A stretch of DNA of 64,000 bases from Verrucosispora sp. WMMD573. GTDB taxonomy: Bacteria; Actinomycetota; Actinomycetes; Mycobacteriales; Micromonosporaceae. A program made the translations under genes and the position numbers. The stretch covers positions 4,154,001 to 4,218,000 of the forward strand of contig NZ_CP114901.1 of NCBI RefSeq assembly GCF_027497175.1, in the 5' to 3' direction. The notes under the pieces are model-generated. The model did not search any database. It saw only the letters and a list, made by a program, of their open reading frames with translations, and was not told the DNA's origin. Below, piece by piece: positions 1 through 8,445 of this stretch. The first letter of the stretch is position 1. The number at the start of each line of letters is the position of its first letter.

Positions 1-2
1 TG

Positions 3-638
3 ACCATGCACCGCACCGAGTTCCGGCACAACAGCGCGGTCAGCTACGGCGGTGGCCTGGCCAACTTCCGGGCCGCGGGTGACGTCTACTCCTCCACCTT
101 CGTGCAGAACAACGCCGGTCAGGGCGGCGGCCTGGCCAGCTTCTCCGCCCGTACCAAGGTCTTCGACACGCTGGTGGCGCAGAACAGCGCCGAGATCGGC
201 GGTGGCCTGGCCAACTCCGACGCGGTGCTGGTGCTGCGGCAGCTGACGGTCCACGGCAACGTCGCCACCGTCAAGGGCGGCGGCATCTCCACCTTCCAGG
301 GCCTGCTGCCACTGGACGACAGCGTGGTCAGCGAGAACACCACGCGCGGCAATGGCGGTGGCATCCACACCGAGAGGTCGAACCTGCTCGTGCGGGGCAG
401 CGACGTCAAGGAAAACGCCGCGGTCGGCAAGCGGTCGCAGGGAGCGGGGCTGTTCGTGACGGCGGGCTCGACCTCGCTCTACCGCAGCCACGTGACCGGC
501 AACCAGTCCACGGTGAAGGCGGGCGGGATTCAGGCCGAGCGGGCCCAGGTCAAGATCGATGACGACAGCGTCGTCATCGAGAACAATCCGACCAACTGCG
601 CGGGCAGCAAGGTGCCGGTGGCGCACTGCTTCCGCTGA
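3..638 (+). CDS. Right-handed beta-helix (polymorphic-repeat) protein, C-terminal part
   Basis: The frame is open to the left edge of the window, so only the C-terminal part of a longer gene is visible. The 210 residues from the first ATG are built of degenerate repeats of about 20-23 residues with GGGLA, GGGI and GGGIH turns and N/S-rich strands (for example YGGGLANF, QGGGLASF, IGGGLANS). This is the pattern of right-handed parallel beta-helix proteins of the pectate-lyase or Chlamydia Pmp type. Such proteins are usually secreted and act as adhesins or polysaccharide-binding proteins; no catalytic residues can be assigned here. The last residues carry two cysteines (near NCAGSK and AHCFR) that may form a disulfide closing the helix. 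Function is unknown. Confidence 0.75.
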   Translation, partial: TMHRTEFRHNSAVSYGGGLANFRAAGDVYSSTFVQNNAGQGGGLASFSARTKVFDTLVAQNSAEIGGGLANSDAVLVLRQLTVHGNVATVKGGGISTFQGLLPLDDSVVSENTTRGNGGGIHTERSNLLVRGSDVKENAAVGKRSQGAGLFVTAGSTSLYRSHVTGNQSTVKAGGIQAERAQVKIDDDSVVIENNPTNCAGSKVPVAHCFR

Positions 639-667
639 GCCGGACGTACGGCCGGGTATCCGCGCCG

Positions 668-710
668 ACGACCAAGGCCCGTGTCCGAAGCCGGCACGGG
701 CCTTGGTCGT
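668..710. terminator. Bidirectional hairpin terminator
   Basis: A perfect 16-bp inverted repeat (arms 668-683 and 695-710, beginning ACGACCAAGG) with an 11-nt loop lies between two convergent genes. There is no U-tract, as is usual in high-GC actinomycetes. Confidence 0.8.
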
Positions 711-722
711 GCGTCACCGGGC

Positions 723-929
723 TCACTGAGAGGGCTGGGGCAGTTCGCAGTCGATCTTCGGGTTGGCGCCGACGTAGTTCAACGGCCCGGCGGCGATGGT
801 CACCAGGATCGTGCCGACCTCGGCGCAGTTGGCTTCCTCGTCGCTGTAGTAGCCGCGCTGGCCGGCGGCGATGGCGCCGATGACGAGCCAGATCACCACG
901 AGGACTCCGAATATCGACGTGCCACGCAT
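723..929 (-). CDS. Small conserved membrane protein
   Basis: A 68-residue protein. The ATG at 929 is chosen because GGAGG sits 5 nt upstream; a GTG at 941 is in frame but lies on the ribosome site. Residues 5-22 (FGVLVVIWLVIGAIAAGQ) form one hydrophobic helix that could be an uncleaved anchor or signal. The exposed part has two cysteines and the phrase LNYVGANPKI. I recognise it only as a small actinobacterial hypothetical membrane protein; no function can be assigned. It lies downstream of the LtrA-like gene on the same strand. Confidence 0.65.
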   Translation of the reverse strand: MRGTSIFGVLVVIWLVIGAIAAGQRGYYSDEEANCAEVGTILVTIAAGPLNYVGANPKIDCELPQPSQ

Positions 930-1016
930 GGCTTCCTCCACAGATTCGGGGGTTGAGTTGCAAGGTTTGGGCCTTGTACCCAGACGCGCCGAGTGGCTAA
1001 CGGAGGCCGGCGTGAC

Positions 1017-2222
1017 CTACGGCGGCATGGGTGCCTCAGGCGGACGGTTGCGGGTGTGGCGGAGGTCGGCCAGCGCTACCCCGGCGAGCACCAGTAGCGC
1101 GGCCAGCGCGGCACTGAGCGCCGGCAGGAACAGCACCGCGGGCACCGCGGCCAGCAGCGCCACCACGCCGCCGAGCCGGGACCACGACACCCGGTTGAAC
1201 ACCTCGCGTTCGAAGAGGGCCCGGCCGACCAGGAACAGCGCCGGGCCGCCGAGCATGATCGATGCCCATTCGGGCGGGGTACGCGCGGGCAGGGTGTAGG
1301 TGTGCAGCACCAGCTCGAAACCGGCCGCCGTGGCGACGACCCCGGCGACCATCAACAGGTGGGTGTACGGGGAGGTGTTCAGGAAGCGGATCGGCCTCCT
1401 CGTGGCCTTGATGGCGACGGGCAGCAGCTCCCCGGCCTTGTGCACGTAGATCCGCCAGAGCAGCAGGGTGGTGGCGAAGGCCAGCAGCAGCGCCATGGCG
1501 TCCTCGAACTCCGAGTGGTTCGTGGTGTAGGCGATGCCGATGACGAGGATCGCGTCGCCCAGGGCGATGGTGTAGAACTGCTGATACCGCTCGGCCAGGT
1601 GCTCGGCGGTCAATTTGAACAGCGCAGCGGGGACGCTGCCCAGCCCGGGTACCGGGTAGGACAGCCGCAGCCCGAGGTAGTCGATGCCGAGGGCGAGCAG
1701 CCACAGCACCATTCGCGCATCCTCGGAGACGAACGCGCCGCCGATCCACGGCACCGCCGACAGCGTGAACCAGCAGAAGATCCTGGCCGCCCGTCGTTGG
1801 ACCTGCGGGTCGTTGCGAACCGCTGGAATGATGAACAACCCGCGTCCGAGGTGGATGGCGACGTACGCACCGGCGAAGGTGAGCCCCCGATCGCCGAACG
1901 CCTTGGGGATCGCGCTGGCCATCAGCAGCACCCCGAACATCACGGCGAGCACCAGGGCCTTGATCTCGGTGCGCTCCGGGTCGTACAGGTCGGTGACCAG
2001 GCTGGTGATCGTCCAGGTCCACCACACCGCGCCCAGCAGGATCAGCGCCTGGCCGGCCTGGTGCCAGTTGATCTCCTCGGCCAGCCCGCGCGAGATGAGC
2101 GCCAGCGCGACGACGTAGACCAGGTCGAAGAACAGTTCCAGGAGGGTGACCCGGCGGGTCGTGGTGGAGCTGCGGGTGGGAGGTCGCCGTGGGTTGTCGG
2201 GCTGTTGCTGGGCGAACGGCAC
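1017..2222 (-). CDS. Low temperature requirement protein A (LtrA) family membrane protein
   Basis: A 401-residue polytopic membrane protein. The start is the GTG at 2222, preceded by GGGAG 6 nt upstream. After a short basic N-terminus the family signature VTLLELFFDLVYVVAL appears at about residues 25-40, followed by some ten further hydrophobic segments including the WWTWTITSLVTDLYD and FYTIALGDAILVIG blocks typical of LtrA. In Listeria the family was linked to growth at low temperature, but its biochemical role is unknown. It stands alone, with no functional neighbours. Confidence 0.85.
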   Translation of the reverse strand: MPFAQQQPDNPRRPPTRSSTTTRRVTLLELFFDLVYVVALALISRGLAEEINWHQAGQALILLGAVWWTWTITSLVTDLYDPERTEIKALVLAVMFGVLLMASAIPKAFGDRGLTFAGAYVAIHLGRGLFIIPAVRNDPQVQRRAARIFCWFTLSAVPWIGGAFVSEDARMVLWLLALGIDYLGLRLSYPVPGLGSVPAALFKLTAEHLAERYQQFYTIALGDAILVIGIAYTTNHSEFEDAMALLLAFATTLLLWRIYVHKAGELLPVAIKATRRPIRFLNTSPYTHLLMVAGVVATAAGFELVLHTYTLPARTPPEWASIMLGGPALFLVGRALFEREVFNRVSWSRLGGVVALLAAVPAVLFLPALSAALAALLVLAGVALADLRHTRNRPPEAPMPP

Positions 2223-2399
2223 GGATGACTCCCGGCAGCCGGCGACAGTGCGGCGTGCCGGCTCGGCCGGCGTACCGACCGTAACGGCGGTTCCGGTCGG
2301 AGCGTGACCTGGTCGAGGTCGGTCACCGGAATGGCGTACGACGCGGCCGCCGGTCGCGGGGCCCGCGAGGGCGGCTCCGTGACCGGCGGCCGGGGGTCG

Positions 2400-3164
2400 T
2401 CAGGACTCGCTGTCGGCCTGGGCGGCCAGCACCTTCGCCTGCTGAGGCCAGGTGGCCAGGCTGGCGGTGGCGCGCAGCCCGGCGTTCTTGACGGTCTCCC
2501 GCAGCGCGGTCTCGTCCAGCTCGGCCAACTGCCGGTAGGTCCGGATGCCCGCGCCGTGCAGCGCCGCCGCCATCTTCGGCCCGACCCCCTGGATGCGCCG
2601 GAAGTCGTCGGTCTGGGCGGCTACCGGTTCCGCCGCGACCGGATCGACCGCCCCGGTCGGCTCGGTCACCACCGGATGGGCCACCACGGCCGGTTCGGTC
2701 GCGATCGGGTCGGCGGCGACGGCCGGTTCGGTCGCGATCGGGTCGGCGGCGACGGCCGGTTCGGTGGCGACCGGATCGGCTGCGCCGGACGCCGCTGCGG
2801 ATTCGGTGGTGTCCTTGGGCCGGACCGGCGGGGTGGCGACCGTCGGTCGCGGTTGCGCGGTCGCGTCCGCCGTCGGTCCCTCGTCGACAGACGTCGGATC
2901 GACGTCGCCCGTGAGCGGTTCGCTGGCCCGTGGCACCTCGGCGGGGGCATCGGTCGCCGGCACCTCGGTGCTGCCGCCGATCGGCTCAGCGACGGTCGGG
3001 GTGGGCTCGGCCTCGGTTGGCTCGGGCCGCGCCGAATTAGTGGTTTCGGTGCCCGCCGCAGCGGGTGGTTCCGCCCGCCGACCGCGCAGCAGTACCCAGC
3101 CCACCGCCAGCCCCGCCAGCAGCGCCACGAGCAGTATCAGCCAGCTCCCGAAGGACTCGCCCAC
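2400..3164 (-). CDS. Membrane-anchored Ala/Pro-rich repeat protein with C-terminal helix-hairpin-helix domain
   Basis: A 254-residue protein. The GTG start at 3164 follows GGAGGG. One transmembrane helix (about residues 8-25, LILLVALLAGLAVGWVLL) is followed by a charged turn and a long low-complexity Ala/Pro/Thr/Glu stalk (about 30-180). The stalk contains tandem 11-residue units VAADPIATEPA. The C-terminal 65 residues (from DDFRRIQGVGPKMAAALHGAG) form a helix-hairpin-helix domain like that of COG3743 proteins and the C-terminal extension of some L21 ribosomal proteins, a fold that often binds DNA without sequence specificity. The anchor plus DNA-binding fold suggests a cytoplasmic tether, but this is inference. 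Confidence 0.7.
   Translation of the reverse strand: MGESFGSWLILLVALLAGLAVGWVLLRGRRAEPPAAAGTETTNSARPEPTEAEPTPTVAEPIGGSTEVPATDAPAEVPRASEPLTGDVDPTSVDEGPTADATAQPRPTVATPPVRPKDTTESAAASGAADPVATEPAVAADPIATEPAVAADPIATEPAVVAHPVVTEPTGAVDPVAAEPVAAQTDDFRRIQGVGPKMAAALHGAGIRTYRQLAELDETALRETVKNAGLRATASLATWPQQAKVLAAQADSES
2688..2753. repeat. Tandem 33-bp direct repeat
   Basis: Two identical 33-bp units (2688-2720 and 2721-2753) with a degenerate third copy beginning at 2754. They encode the 11-residue VAADPIATEPA units of the stalk and are likely to vary in number between strains. Confidence 0.9.
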
Positions 3165-3341
3165 GGTAACCCTCCCTGAGGTTCACGTCCGGATCGTCGC
3201 GAGAAAAACTCGCCGCAGCTTCGCACACGCGCGGCCGGGACGACAGGCAGGTCAGGTAACAGTCCGTACCGGACCGGCGGAGGCTACGGCAGGTGTCCGG
3301 TACGGGACGGACGGTACGGTGGTCGCCGGGTGCGGACATAT

Positions 3342-3377
3342 CGTGACCCCGGCACCGGGTCGGGTGCCGGGGTCACG
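3342..3377. terminator. Hairpin terminator after the FAD monooxygenase operon
   Basis: A perfect 15-bp stem (3342-3356 with 3363-3377, starting CGTGACCCCGG) and 6-nt loop, 8 nt past the stop codon of the leftward monooxygenase gene. Confidence 0.8.
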
Positions 3378-3384
3378 ATGAGAA

Positions 3385-4734
3385 TCAGTCCTGCTCACCT
3401 CGGTAGGTGTAGAAGTCGTCGATGAACTTGCGCCGTAACCGGGGAACCCGGCTGGTGACCCGGAAGTAGCCACGGGCACCGAGCAGCGCGAGCCGTCCGA
3501 ACACCGGCTGGTACATGCGATCGTCACCGTTGGTGCCGCTGCGCCCCAGCGAGTCGGCGACCCGGGCGAAGCCGTACGGCACCATCGCCGCCTCGTAGTC
3601 GGCCACCGCCTGCACCAGGTTCTTGTCGCCAGCGGCGGCGAGGATCAGCTGCCGCCGCAGCAGGTTCGCGTCGCGCAGTGCGGTGTTGGCCCCCACGCCG
3701 CGCCCCGGCGTCATGGTGTGGATCGCGTCACCGAGCAGGGTGACGGTGCTGCTCTTCCAGGGCGGCACCGGTTCCGAGGTGGACACCCGGATCGGCAGGG
3801 CGCTCTCCGGGTCCGCCAGGCTGAGCAGCTCTCGCAGGTGAGGGTGCCAGTTGGCGGTCAGCTCCAGGGCCACCTCGATCAGCTCTCTGCCCCGGCGACG
3901 CAGCACGTCGGACGGGAAGCGGCGGGCCGTGCTCCACACCACCAGGTTGATGTTGTCGCGGGTCGGGTCGTGTCGCAGCCCGGGCCAGTCGGTGAGCAGT
4001 TTCGCGTCCGCCGAGCTGGTCTCCGGTTTCAGGCGGCCGTCGCGGTCCCACTTGAACTCCATCACGTGCAGTACGCCCATCACCCCGCCGGTGCCGAAGA
4101 TCAGCGAGATGCCCCGCTGCACGCTCTCCGGCAGTAGGGACCGGGTGTGCGCGGTGAGTGGTACCCGGGTGGCGATGTTGACCGTGCCGGCGTCCCGGAT
4201 GACCGCGTGCGGCAGGTACTGGCGGCGGACCGCCGAGTGCGTGCCGTCCGCCGCCACGAGCAGGTCGCCGGTGGCGGTGCCACCGTCGGCGAAGTGGGCG
4301 GTGACCGTGCCGTCGTCGTGCTGCTCGTACCGGGTGAAGGTGCGGTCGAAGTGCACCACGTCCGCCAATCCGGTCAGCAGCACCTGGCGCAGCGTCATCC
4401 GGGCCACGGACCGTTCCGTGTCGACCGGATGGGTGTCCGGTCGCAGCGGAAATGACGCGGTGTGGCGCAGCTTCTCGCTGAGCACGTTGAAGTAGCGGGG
4501 CGAGCGGGCGCAGGTGGCCAGGTAGATCTCGAACAGCTCCGGCGGTAGGCAGTCACGCAGGGCCCGACTGCCGGTGGGACCGATGCCCACCCGATAGCCG
4601 AGCAGTCCCTCGCCCCTGGCCCGGTGTCGTTCGTAGACCGCCACGCCGATTCCGGCCCGGCGCAGCCCGTGGGCCAGGCAGAGGCCGCCGGTGCCAGCGC
4701 CGATGACCAGGACGTGCGGTGCTCGGGTCGTCAT
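3385..4734 (-). CDS. FAD-dependent monooxygenase (polyketide tailoring)
   Basis: A 449-residue flavoprotein hydroxylase of the group A family. The N-terminal GAGTGGLCLAHGL (about residues 12-24) is the Rossmann FAD-binding motif, and GDAIHTMTPGRGVGANTALRDA (about 335-356) is the second FAD/ribityl motif. Such enzymes use NAD(P)H and O2 to hydroxylate aromatic substrates. It starts 12 nt after the TcmI-type cyclase stop and shares its strand, so cyclase and oxygenase are probably co-transcribed under the SARP promoter. The likely role is oxidation of the aromatic polyketide; the position oxidised cannot be told. It lacks the C-terminal thioredoxin-like extension of some polyketide hydroxylases. 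Confidence 0.85.
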   Translation of the reverse strand: MTTRAPHVLVIGAGTGGLCLAHGLRRAGIGVAVYERHRARGEGLLGYRVGIGPTGSRALRDCLPPELFEIYLATCARSPRYFNVLSEKLRHTASFPLRPDTHPVDTERSVARMTLRQVLLTGLADVVHFDRTFTRYEQHDDGTVTAHFADGGTATGDLLVAADGTHSAVRRQYLPHAVIRDAGTVNIATRVPLTAHTRSLLPESVQRGISLIFGTGGVMGVLHVMEFKWDRDGRLKPETSSADAKLLTDWPGLRHDPTRDNINLVVWSTARRFPSDVLRRRGRELIEVALELTANWHPHLRELLSLADPESALPIRVSTSEPVPPWKSSTVTLLGDAIHTMTPGRGVGANTALRDANLLRRQLILAAAGDKNLVQAVADYEAAMVPYGFARVADSLGRSGTNGDDRMYQPVFGRLALLGARGYFRVTSRVPRLRRKFIDDFYTYRGEQD

Positions 4735-4746
4735 GCTTCCGCCCGG

Positions 4747-5094
4747 TCAGCCGGCCACACGCGGTGCCGGAACGTCCGCGGCGTCCCAGCGGTAGAAGCA
4801 GTTGGCGATCGCGTCGCGGGGCGAGCGCCAGGTGGGCAGGTACGGCGAGGTGTGTGCGGACAACCGCTCGTTGACCTGCTGGTACAACGGATGGTTGCGG
4901 GCCGCCGCGAGGGCGTCCGCGCCGACGTCGTCGGTCTCCATGAGGTGTACGCACAGGTCGTGCAGGCAGTACAGGGACCGGTGGCGGACCCCGGTCAGGC
5001 TGGGCAGTTCGGTCTCGTCGGACTCGGCGAAGATCTGCGCCACGCGACCCTCCGCGCCCGGGATGACTCTGCTGACGATCACTAGACGGCTCAT
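4747..5094 (-). CDS. TcmI-family aromatic polyketide cyclase
   Basis: A 116-codon frame giving a 115-residue protein. The ATG at 5094 (MSRLVIVSRV) is preferred over an upstream in-frame start at 5178 because AGAGGGA lies just before it and the family begins here. The dimeric alpha/beta-barrel fold is recognisable from [19 protein letters not shown] (about residues 37-55) and the C-terminal WRSPRDAIANCFYRW. TcmI-type enzymes close late rings of linear polyketides. A paralogue with the same motifs lies at 6428-6754 on the other strand. It sits in a leftward operon with the SARP gene upstream and the FAD monooxygenase downstream. Confidence 0.88.
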   Translation of the reverse strand: MSRLVIVSRVIPGAEGRVAQIFAESDETELPSLTGVRHRSLYCLHDLCVHLMETDDVGADALAAARNHPLYQQVNERLSAHTSPYLPTWRSPRDAIANCFYRWDAADVPAPRVAG

Positions 5095-5185
5095 CGGATC
5101 CCTCTCACCGGTGGTTCGGCCCGGATGGACACCGGGTGCCGGGCCGCTGTCGTCCCACCCTGTCGCCCGCGCAGTCACCTGCCCG

Positions 5186-6028
5186 TCAACGTCCGGGATC
5201 GGTGCGGTGACGCATCGTCAACGGGCCTGGGGCGGCGTTGCGGGTGACCAGGTGCCGGCGGGGTCCGCTGTTCGGCCGGCTGGCGCGCCGGATGGGGTCG
5301 AGGGTCTCCGCGAGCAGCGCGCTCATCGCCGGCGACGGCTCCAGGCGCAGTTCCCGCAGCAGCAGGTCCCGGTAGACGTAGTAGGCGTGCACCGCCTCGA
5401 AGGCATTGCCCTCGGCGAGGTGAATGCGCACGACCAGCCGGTGCGGCGTCTCGCGCAACGGCTCGGCGGCCATCGCCTCCAGCGCCGCCTCCAGCGCCTC
5501 GCCGTGCCGCCCGGCAGCCAGGTGCTGGCCGGCGACCTGTTCCAGCATGTGCAGTCGGAGCTGGCGCAGCCGTTCCCGGTCGGCCAGCACCCAGTCGTCG
5601 TACCAGCCGGGCAGCAGGTCGTGCCGGCCGGCGGCGAGGGCCTCCGGGGCGTCGCCCGGTGGGTGGCCGTCGCGTACCCGGCCGGCCGTGTCGACGAGCA
5701 GGTCGACATCGACCCGGACCAGCGGGTCGAGGCGGACGGTGTCGGCGGCGGTGCTCAGCGGGCAGTACGGATCCTGACGCAGTCGCCACATTGCGGTCCG
5801 CAGTGACGACAGCGCCCGTTCCTCGGTGGCTTCCGGCCAGAGCAGACCGGCGAGGTGGGTGCGGGTGGCCCCGGGTCGCAGCCCGATCAGCGCGATGATC
5901 CGTTGCAGGCCGCGGGGCACCACCACCGGGCTGTCGCCGTGGGTCAGGCGGAAGCCGCCGAGCAGATGCAGCCGGATGTCGGCGTCGTGGGGCTGGCCGG
6001 TGGTGGGCGTGGGCGAAACGGCGGCCAC
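5186..6028 (-). CDS. SARP-family pathway-specific activator
   Basis: A 280-residue regulator. The GTG at 6028 is the chosen start, with GGGGG about 8 nt upstream. The N-terminal OmpR-like winged helix covers about residues 18-110 (IRLHLLGGFRLTHG, LIGLRPGATRTHLAGLLWP, ALSSLRTAMWRLRQ). It is followed by the bacterial transcriptional activation domain at about 115-255 (DLLPGWYDDWVLADRERLRQLRLHMLEQ), which defines Streptomyces antibiotic regulatory proteins. There is no ATPase or TPR extension, so it is of the small ActII-ORF4/RedD type. Its place between the two divergent arms of the polyketide cluster indicates that it activates both. Confidence 0.92.
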   Translation of the reverse strand: MAAVSPTPTTGQPHDADIRLHLLGGFRLTHGDSPVVVPRGLQRIIALIGLRPGATRTHLAGLLWPEATEERALSSLRTAMWRLRQDPYCPLSTAADTVRLDPLVRVDVDLLVDTAGRVRDGHPPGDAPEALAAGRHDLLPGWYDDWVLADRERLRQLRLHMLEQVAGQHLAAGRHGEALEAALEAMAAEPLRETPHRLVVRIHLAEGNAFEAVHAYYVYRDLLLRELRLEPSPAMSALLAETLDPIRRASRPNSGPRRHLVTRNAAPGPLTMRHRTDPGR

Positions 6029-6157
6029 GGCGGCACCCCCTGCGGAACGCGTCGGTTGCGGGTCTCGGTCGGGTCCCGGCGTGGCCGCCGTGACGCCACT
6101 GTCGACTCGTCGGGCCGTCGCACGGGTGGTGCGGTGCCGGGTACGACCGTCGTGAAG

Positions 6158-6185
6158 ATTATCAATCGCAATTACTCTGAGTCAA
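6158..6185 (-). promoter_or_regulatory. Near-consensus housekeeping promoter of the SARP operon
   Basis: On the minus strand TTGACT (6185-6180) is separated by 16 nt from GATAAT (6163-6158), an excellent -35/-10 pair, giving a leader of about 120 nt before the SARP start. The 399-nt divergent gap 6029-6427 is AT-rich only here. TCAACG/GCAACG hexamers at 6182-6187, 6197-6202 and 6207-6212 and overlapping CAAC/GTTG inverted repeats (6183-6201) adjoin it. They could be activator or repressor sites, but their spacing is not the regular 11 nt expected for SARP boxes. Confidence 0.65.
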
Positions 6186-6427
6186 CGATGTTGTCGGCAA
6201 CGCAACTCAACGGCTTGTGTGAAACCGCCTCTGAACTGGTCAATCGCGCCGATCATGGCAGCCGTCGCCGCTCAGCTGAACCACAGCTTACGTCAACTCA
6301 GCGTCACCGGTTGCCATTCATCTCGGGGGTTTCTGTGACGCCTGGGTGACGCGGTGCTGCGCATCGTGGCGGCAGCCGTCCGGGCACACCCGGTGGTGTC
6401 CCACAGCCTCACCGGGGGAGGACCAGC

Positions 6428-6754
6428 ATGGACCGAACGCTGATCGTCGCGAAGGTGGTCCCGACCGCCGAGTCGGCGGTCGCCGAGATCTTCGCCGGGT
6501 CCGACACGACCGAACTGCCCCGCCTGGTGGGGGTCCGGCATCGCTCGCTGTACCGCCTGCACGACCTGTACGTGCATCTCATCGAAACCGAGTCGGCCGG
6601 CGACGGTGCCGTGGAGGCCGTGCGGGAGCACCCGGAGTTCGTCCGGGTCAGCAGCCGGTTGAGCTCCTACATCTCGCCGTACCGGCCGGACTGGCGCTCG
6701 CCCCGGGACGCCATGGCACGCTGCTTCTACCGTTTCGACGGGCGTCGGCCGTGA
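6428..6754 (+). CDS. TcmI-family aromatic polyketide cyclase (second copy)
   Basis: A 108-residue cyclase. The ATG follows a strong GGAGGA. It shares the blocks [19 protein letters not shown] and [15 protein letters not shown] with the copy at 4747-5094, so the two are clear paralogues. It is the first gene of the long rightward operon; its stop overlaps the GTG start of the carboxyltransferase gene (GTGA), implying translational coupling. Expected role: regiospecific cyclisation of the nascent or first-cyclised polyketide. Which copy acts first cannot be judged from sequence. Confidence 0.88.
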   Translation: MDRTLIVAKVVPTAESAVAEIFAGSDTTELPRLVGVRHRSLYRLHDLYVHLIETESAGDGAVEAVREHPEFVRVSSRLSSYISPYRPDWRSPRDAMARCFYRFDGRRP

Positions 6755-8445
6755 CCGCCACCGCGCCCTCGGGCGAGTCCCTGTGGTCCCGGTGCGGCGG
6801 CTGTGCCGCCCTGCTCTACCGCAAGCGGCTGCGCCGCAATCTGGACGTCTGCCCCGAGTGCGGGCTGCACGCCCGACTCGCCGCACCCGAGCGGGTCAGC
6901 CAACTGGTCGACCCGGGATCGTTCCGGCCGCTGCCGGACCGGCCGGCCGAGGTGGACCCGATCGGCTTCGTCGACGTCCTGCCGTACCCGCACCGGCTCG
7001 CCGCCGCCCGCGCCGATACCGGCCTGCCGGAGGCGGTGCTCTGCGGCACCGCCACGATCGGCGGGTCGCGCTGTGCGCTCGCGGTGATGGACTTCCGATT
7101 TCTCGGCGGCAGCCTCGGCTGTGCCGTCGGCGAGCTGATCACCCGTACCGCCGAGCAGGCGTTGGAGTTGGCCGTGCCACTGGTCCTGGTCACCGCCTCC
7201 GGCGGCGCCCGGATGCAGGAGGGCGCGCTGTCGCTGATGCAGATGGCCACGGTCAGCCAGGCGATGGCCGCGCTGCGCGAGGTCGGGCTGCCCACCATCA
7301 GCGTGCTGACCGATCCCACCTACGGCGGAGTGGCGGCCTCCTTCGCCACCAGCGCCGACCTGGTACTCGCCGAGAGCGGCGCCCGGATGGGCTTCGCCGG
7401 CCCCCGGGTGATCCGCCAGGTGACCGGACGCAAGCTCCCGGAGGGCTTCCAGACCGCCGAGTTCCTGCTGCGACACGGCCAGGTCGACATGGTGGTGCCC
7501 CGGCACGCGCTGCGTGCCCGACTGGCCACCCTGCTCGCCGCCACCGGCCGCCGGGCCACGAACCGGCCCGGCGCAACCGCCCCGCCACCCGAGGTGGCCC
7601 GCCCGCTCCCGACGTCTCGGACGCCGGTTTGCGACGCCTGGGAGACGGTACGCCTGGCCCGGCACCCCGGCCGCCCCACCACCCTTGACTACCTGGAGAC
7701 CACCTTCGACGGCTTCACCGAGCTGCACGGCGACCGGCTCGGCGGCGACTGCCCGGCGGTGGTCGGTGGGTTGGCGCGGCTCGACGGCCGGCACCTGATG
7801 GTGATCGGCCACCAGAAGGGACACACCACTGCCGAACTGGCCGCCCGCAACTTCGGCATGGCCACCCCGGCGGGCCATCGCAAGGCGTTGCGGCTGATGC
7901 GGCTGGCGGCCCGACTCGGACTACCCGTGGTGACCCTGGTCGACACTCCGGGGGCCGATCCGGGCGTCGAGGCGGAGGAGCACGGTCAGGCGGCGGCGAT
8001 CGCGGAGAACATCCTGACCCTCAGCGCGCTGCCCACACCGGTGGTGACCCTGGTGACCGGCGAGGGGGGCAGCGGCGGCGCCCTCGCCCTGGCGGTGGCC
8101 GACCGGGTCCTGATGCTTCAGCACGCGGTCTACTCGGTGATCAGCCCGGAGGGTTGCGCCGCGATCCTCTGGCCCGGTCGTACCGCCGCTCCGCAGGCGG
8201 CCCGGGCCCTGCGGTTGACCGCGCCGGATCTGTGCCGGCTCGGGATCGTCGACGAGGTCGTTCCCGAGCCGGACGGCTCCGCCGCCGACGACCCCGAGGC
8301 GACGGCGCGAACCGTCCGGCAGGCGCTGCTGGCGAACCTGCTGCCGCTGCTGGAGGTCCCGGCGGTGACTCTCGTCCAACGACGCCGACGGCGCTTCCGG
8401 CGCTTCGGCGCCGACCGTGCCGGTACCCGGGCGGGTGCCCGATGA
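6751..8445 (+). CDS. Acetyl-CoA carboxylase carboxyltransferase, AccD-AccA (beta-alpha) fusion
   Basis: A 564-residue protein; the GTG start overlaps the cyclase stop. The N-terminal half is AccD-like and has the zinc ribbon Cys15, Cys18, Cys34 and Cys37 (CGGC...CPEC) seen in bacterial beta subunits, then the crotonase-like [16 protein letters not shown] block. The C-terminal half (from about residue 300) is AccA-like, with [13 protein letters not shown] and [19 protein letters not shown]. Together they transfer carboxylate from carboxybiotin to acetyl-CoA to make malonyl-CoA. Location before BCCP and biotin carboxylase genes shows a dedicated extender-unit supply for the polyketide synthase. 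Most actinomycetes use AccD5/PCC-type subunits for bulk metabolism, so this plastid/E. coli-style enzyme is pathway-specific. Confidence 0.9.
   Translation: MTATAPSGESLWSRCGGCAALLYRKRLRRNLDVCPECGLHARLAAPERVSQLVDPGSFRPLPDRPAEVDPIGFVDVLPYPHRLAAARADTGLPEAVLCGTATIGGSRCALAVMDFRFLGGSLGCAVGELITRTAEQALELAVPLVLVTASGGARMQEGALSLMQMATVSQAMAALREVGLPTISVLTDPTYGGVAASFATSADLVLAESGARMGFAGPRVIRQVTGRKLPEGFQTAEFLLRHGQVDMVVPRHALRARLATLLAATGRRATNRPGATAPPPEVARPLPTSRTPVCDAWETVRLARHPGRPTTLDYLETTFDGFTELHGDRLGGDCPAVVGGLARLDGRHLMVIGHQKGHTTAELAARNFGMATPAGHRKALRLMRLAARLGLPVVTLVDTPGADPGVEAEEHGQAAAIAENILTLSALPTPVVTLVTGEGGSGGALALAVADRVLMLQHAVYSVISPEGCAAILWPGRTAAPQAARALRLTAPDLCRLGIVDEVVPEPDGSAADDPEATARTVRQALLANLLPLLEVPAVTLVQRRRRRFRRFGADRAGTRAGAR

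Noticed and set aside
1302..2228. Long plus-strand open frame (308 residues) over the LtrA gene
   Set aside because: Composition is Gly/Gln/Arg/Asp-rich shadow sequence. The opposite strand encodes a clear LtrA membrane protein.
2304..3179. Plus-strand frames of 278-291 residues over the repeat protein
   Set aside because: They are Gly/Arg or Ala/Ser/Thr low-complexity mirrors of the 33-bp repeats. Ribosome site and helix-hairpin-helix domain support the minus strand.
6182..6212. TCAACG/GCAACG repeats as a SARP box
   Set aside because: Spacing of 15 and 10 nt is not the regular 11-nt (or 22-nt) step of SARP heptamers, so not called as a binding site.
8154..8441. N-terminal extension of the biotin carrier frame (96 residues)
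   Set aside because: It lies inside the carboxyltransferase gene, is Arg-rich, and the ATGA overlap at 8442 gives a normal BCCP.
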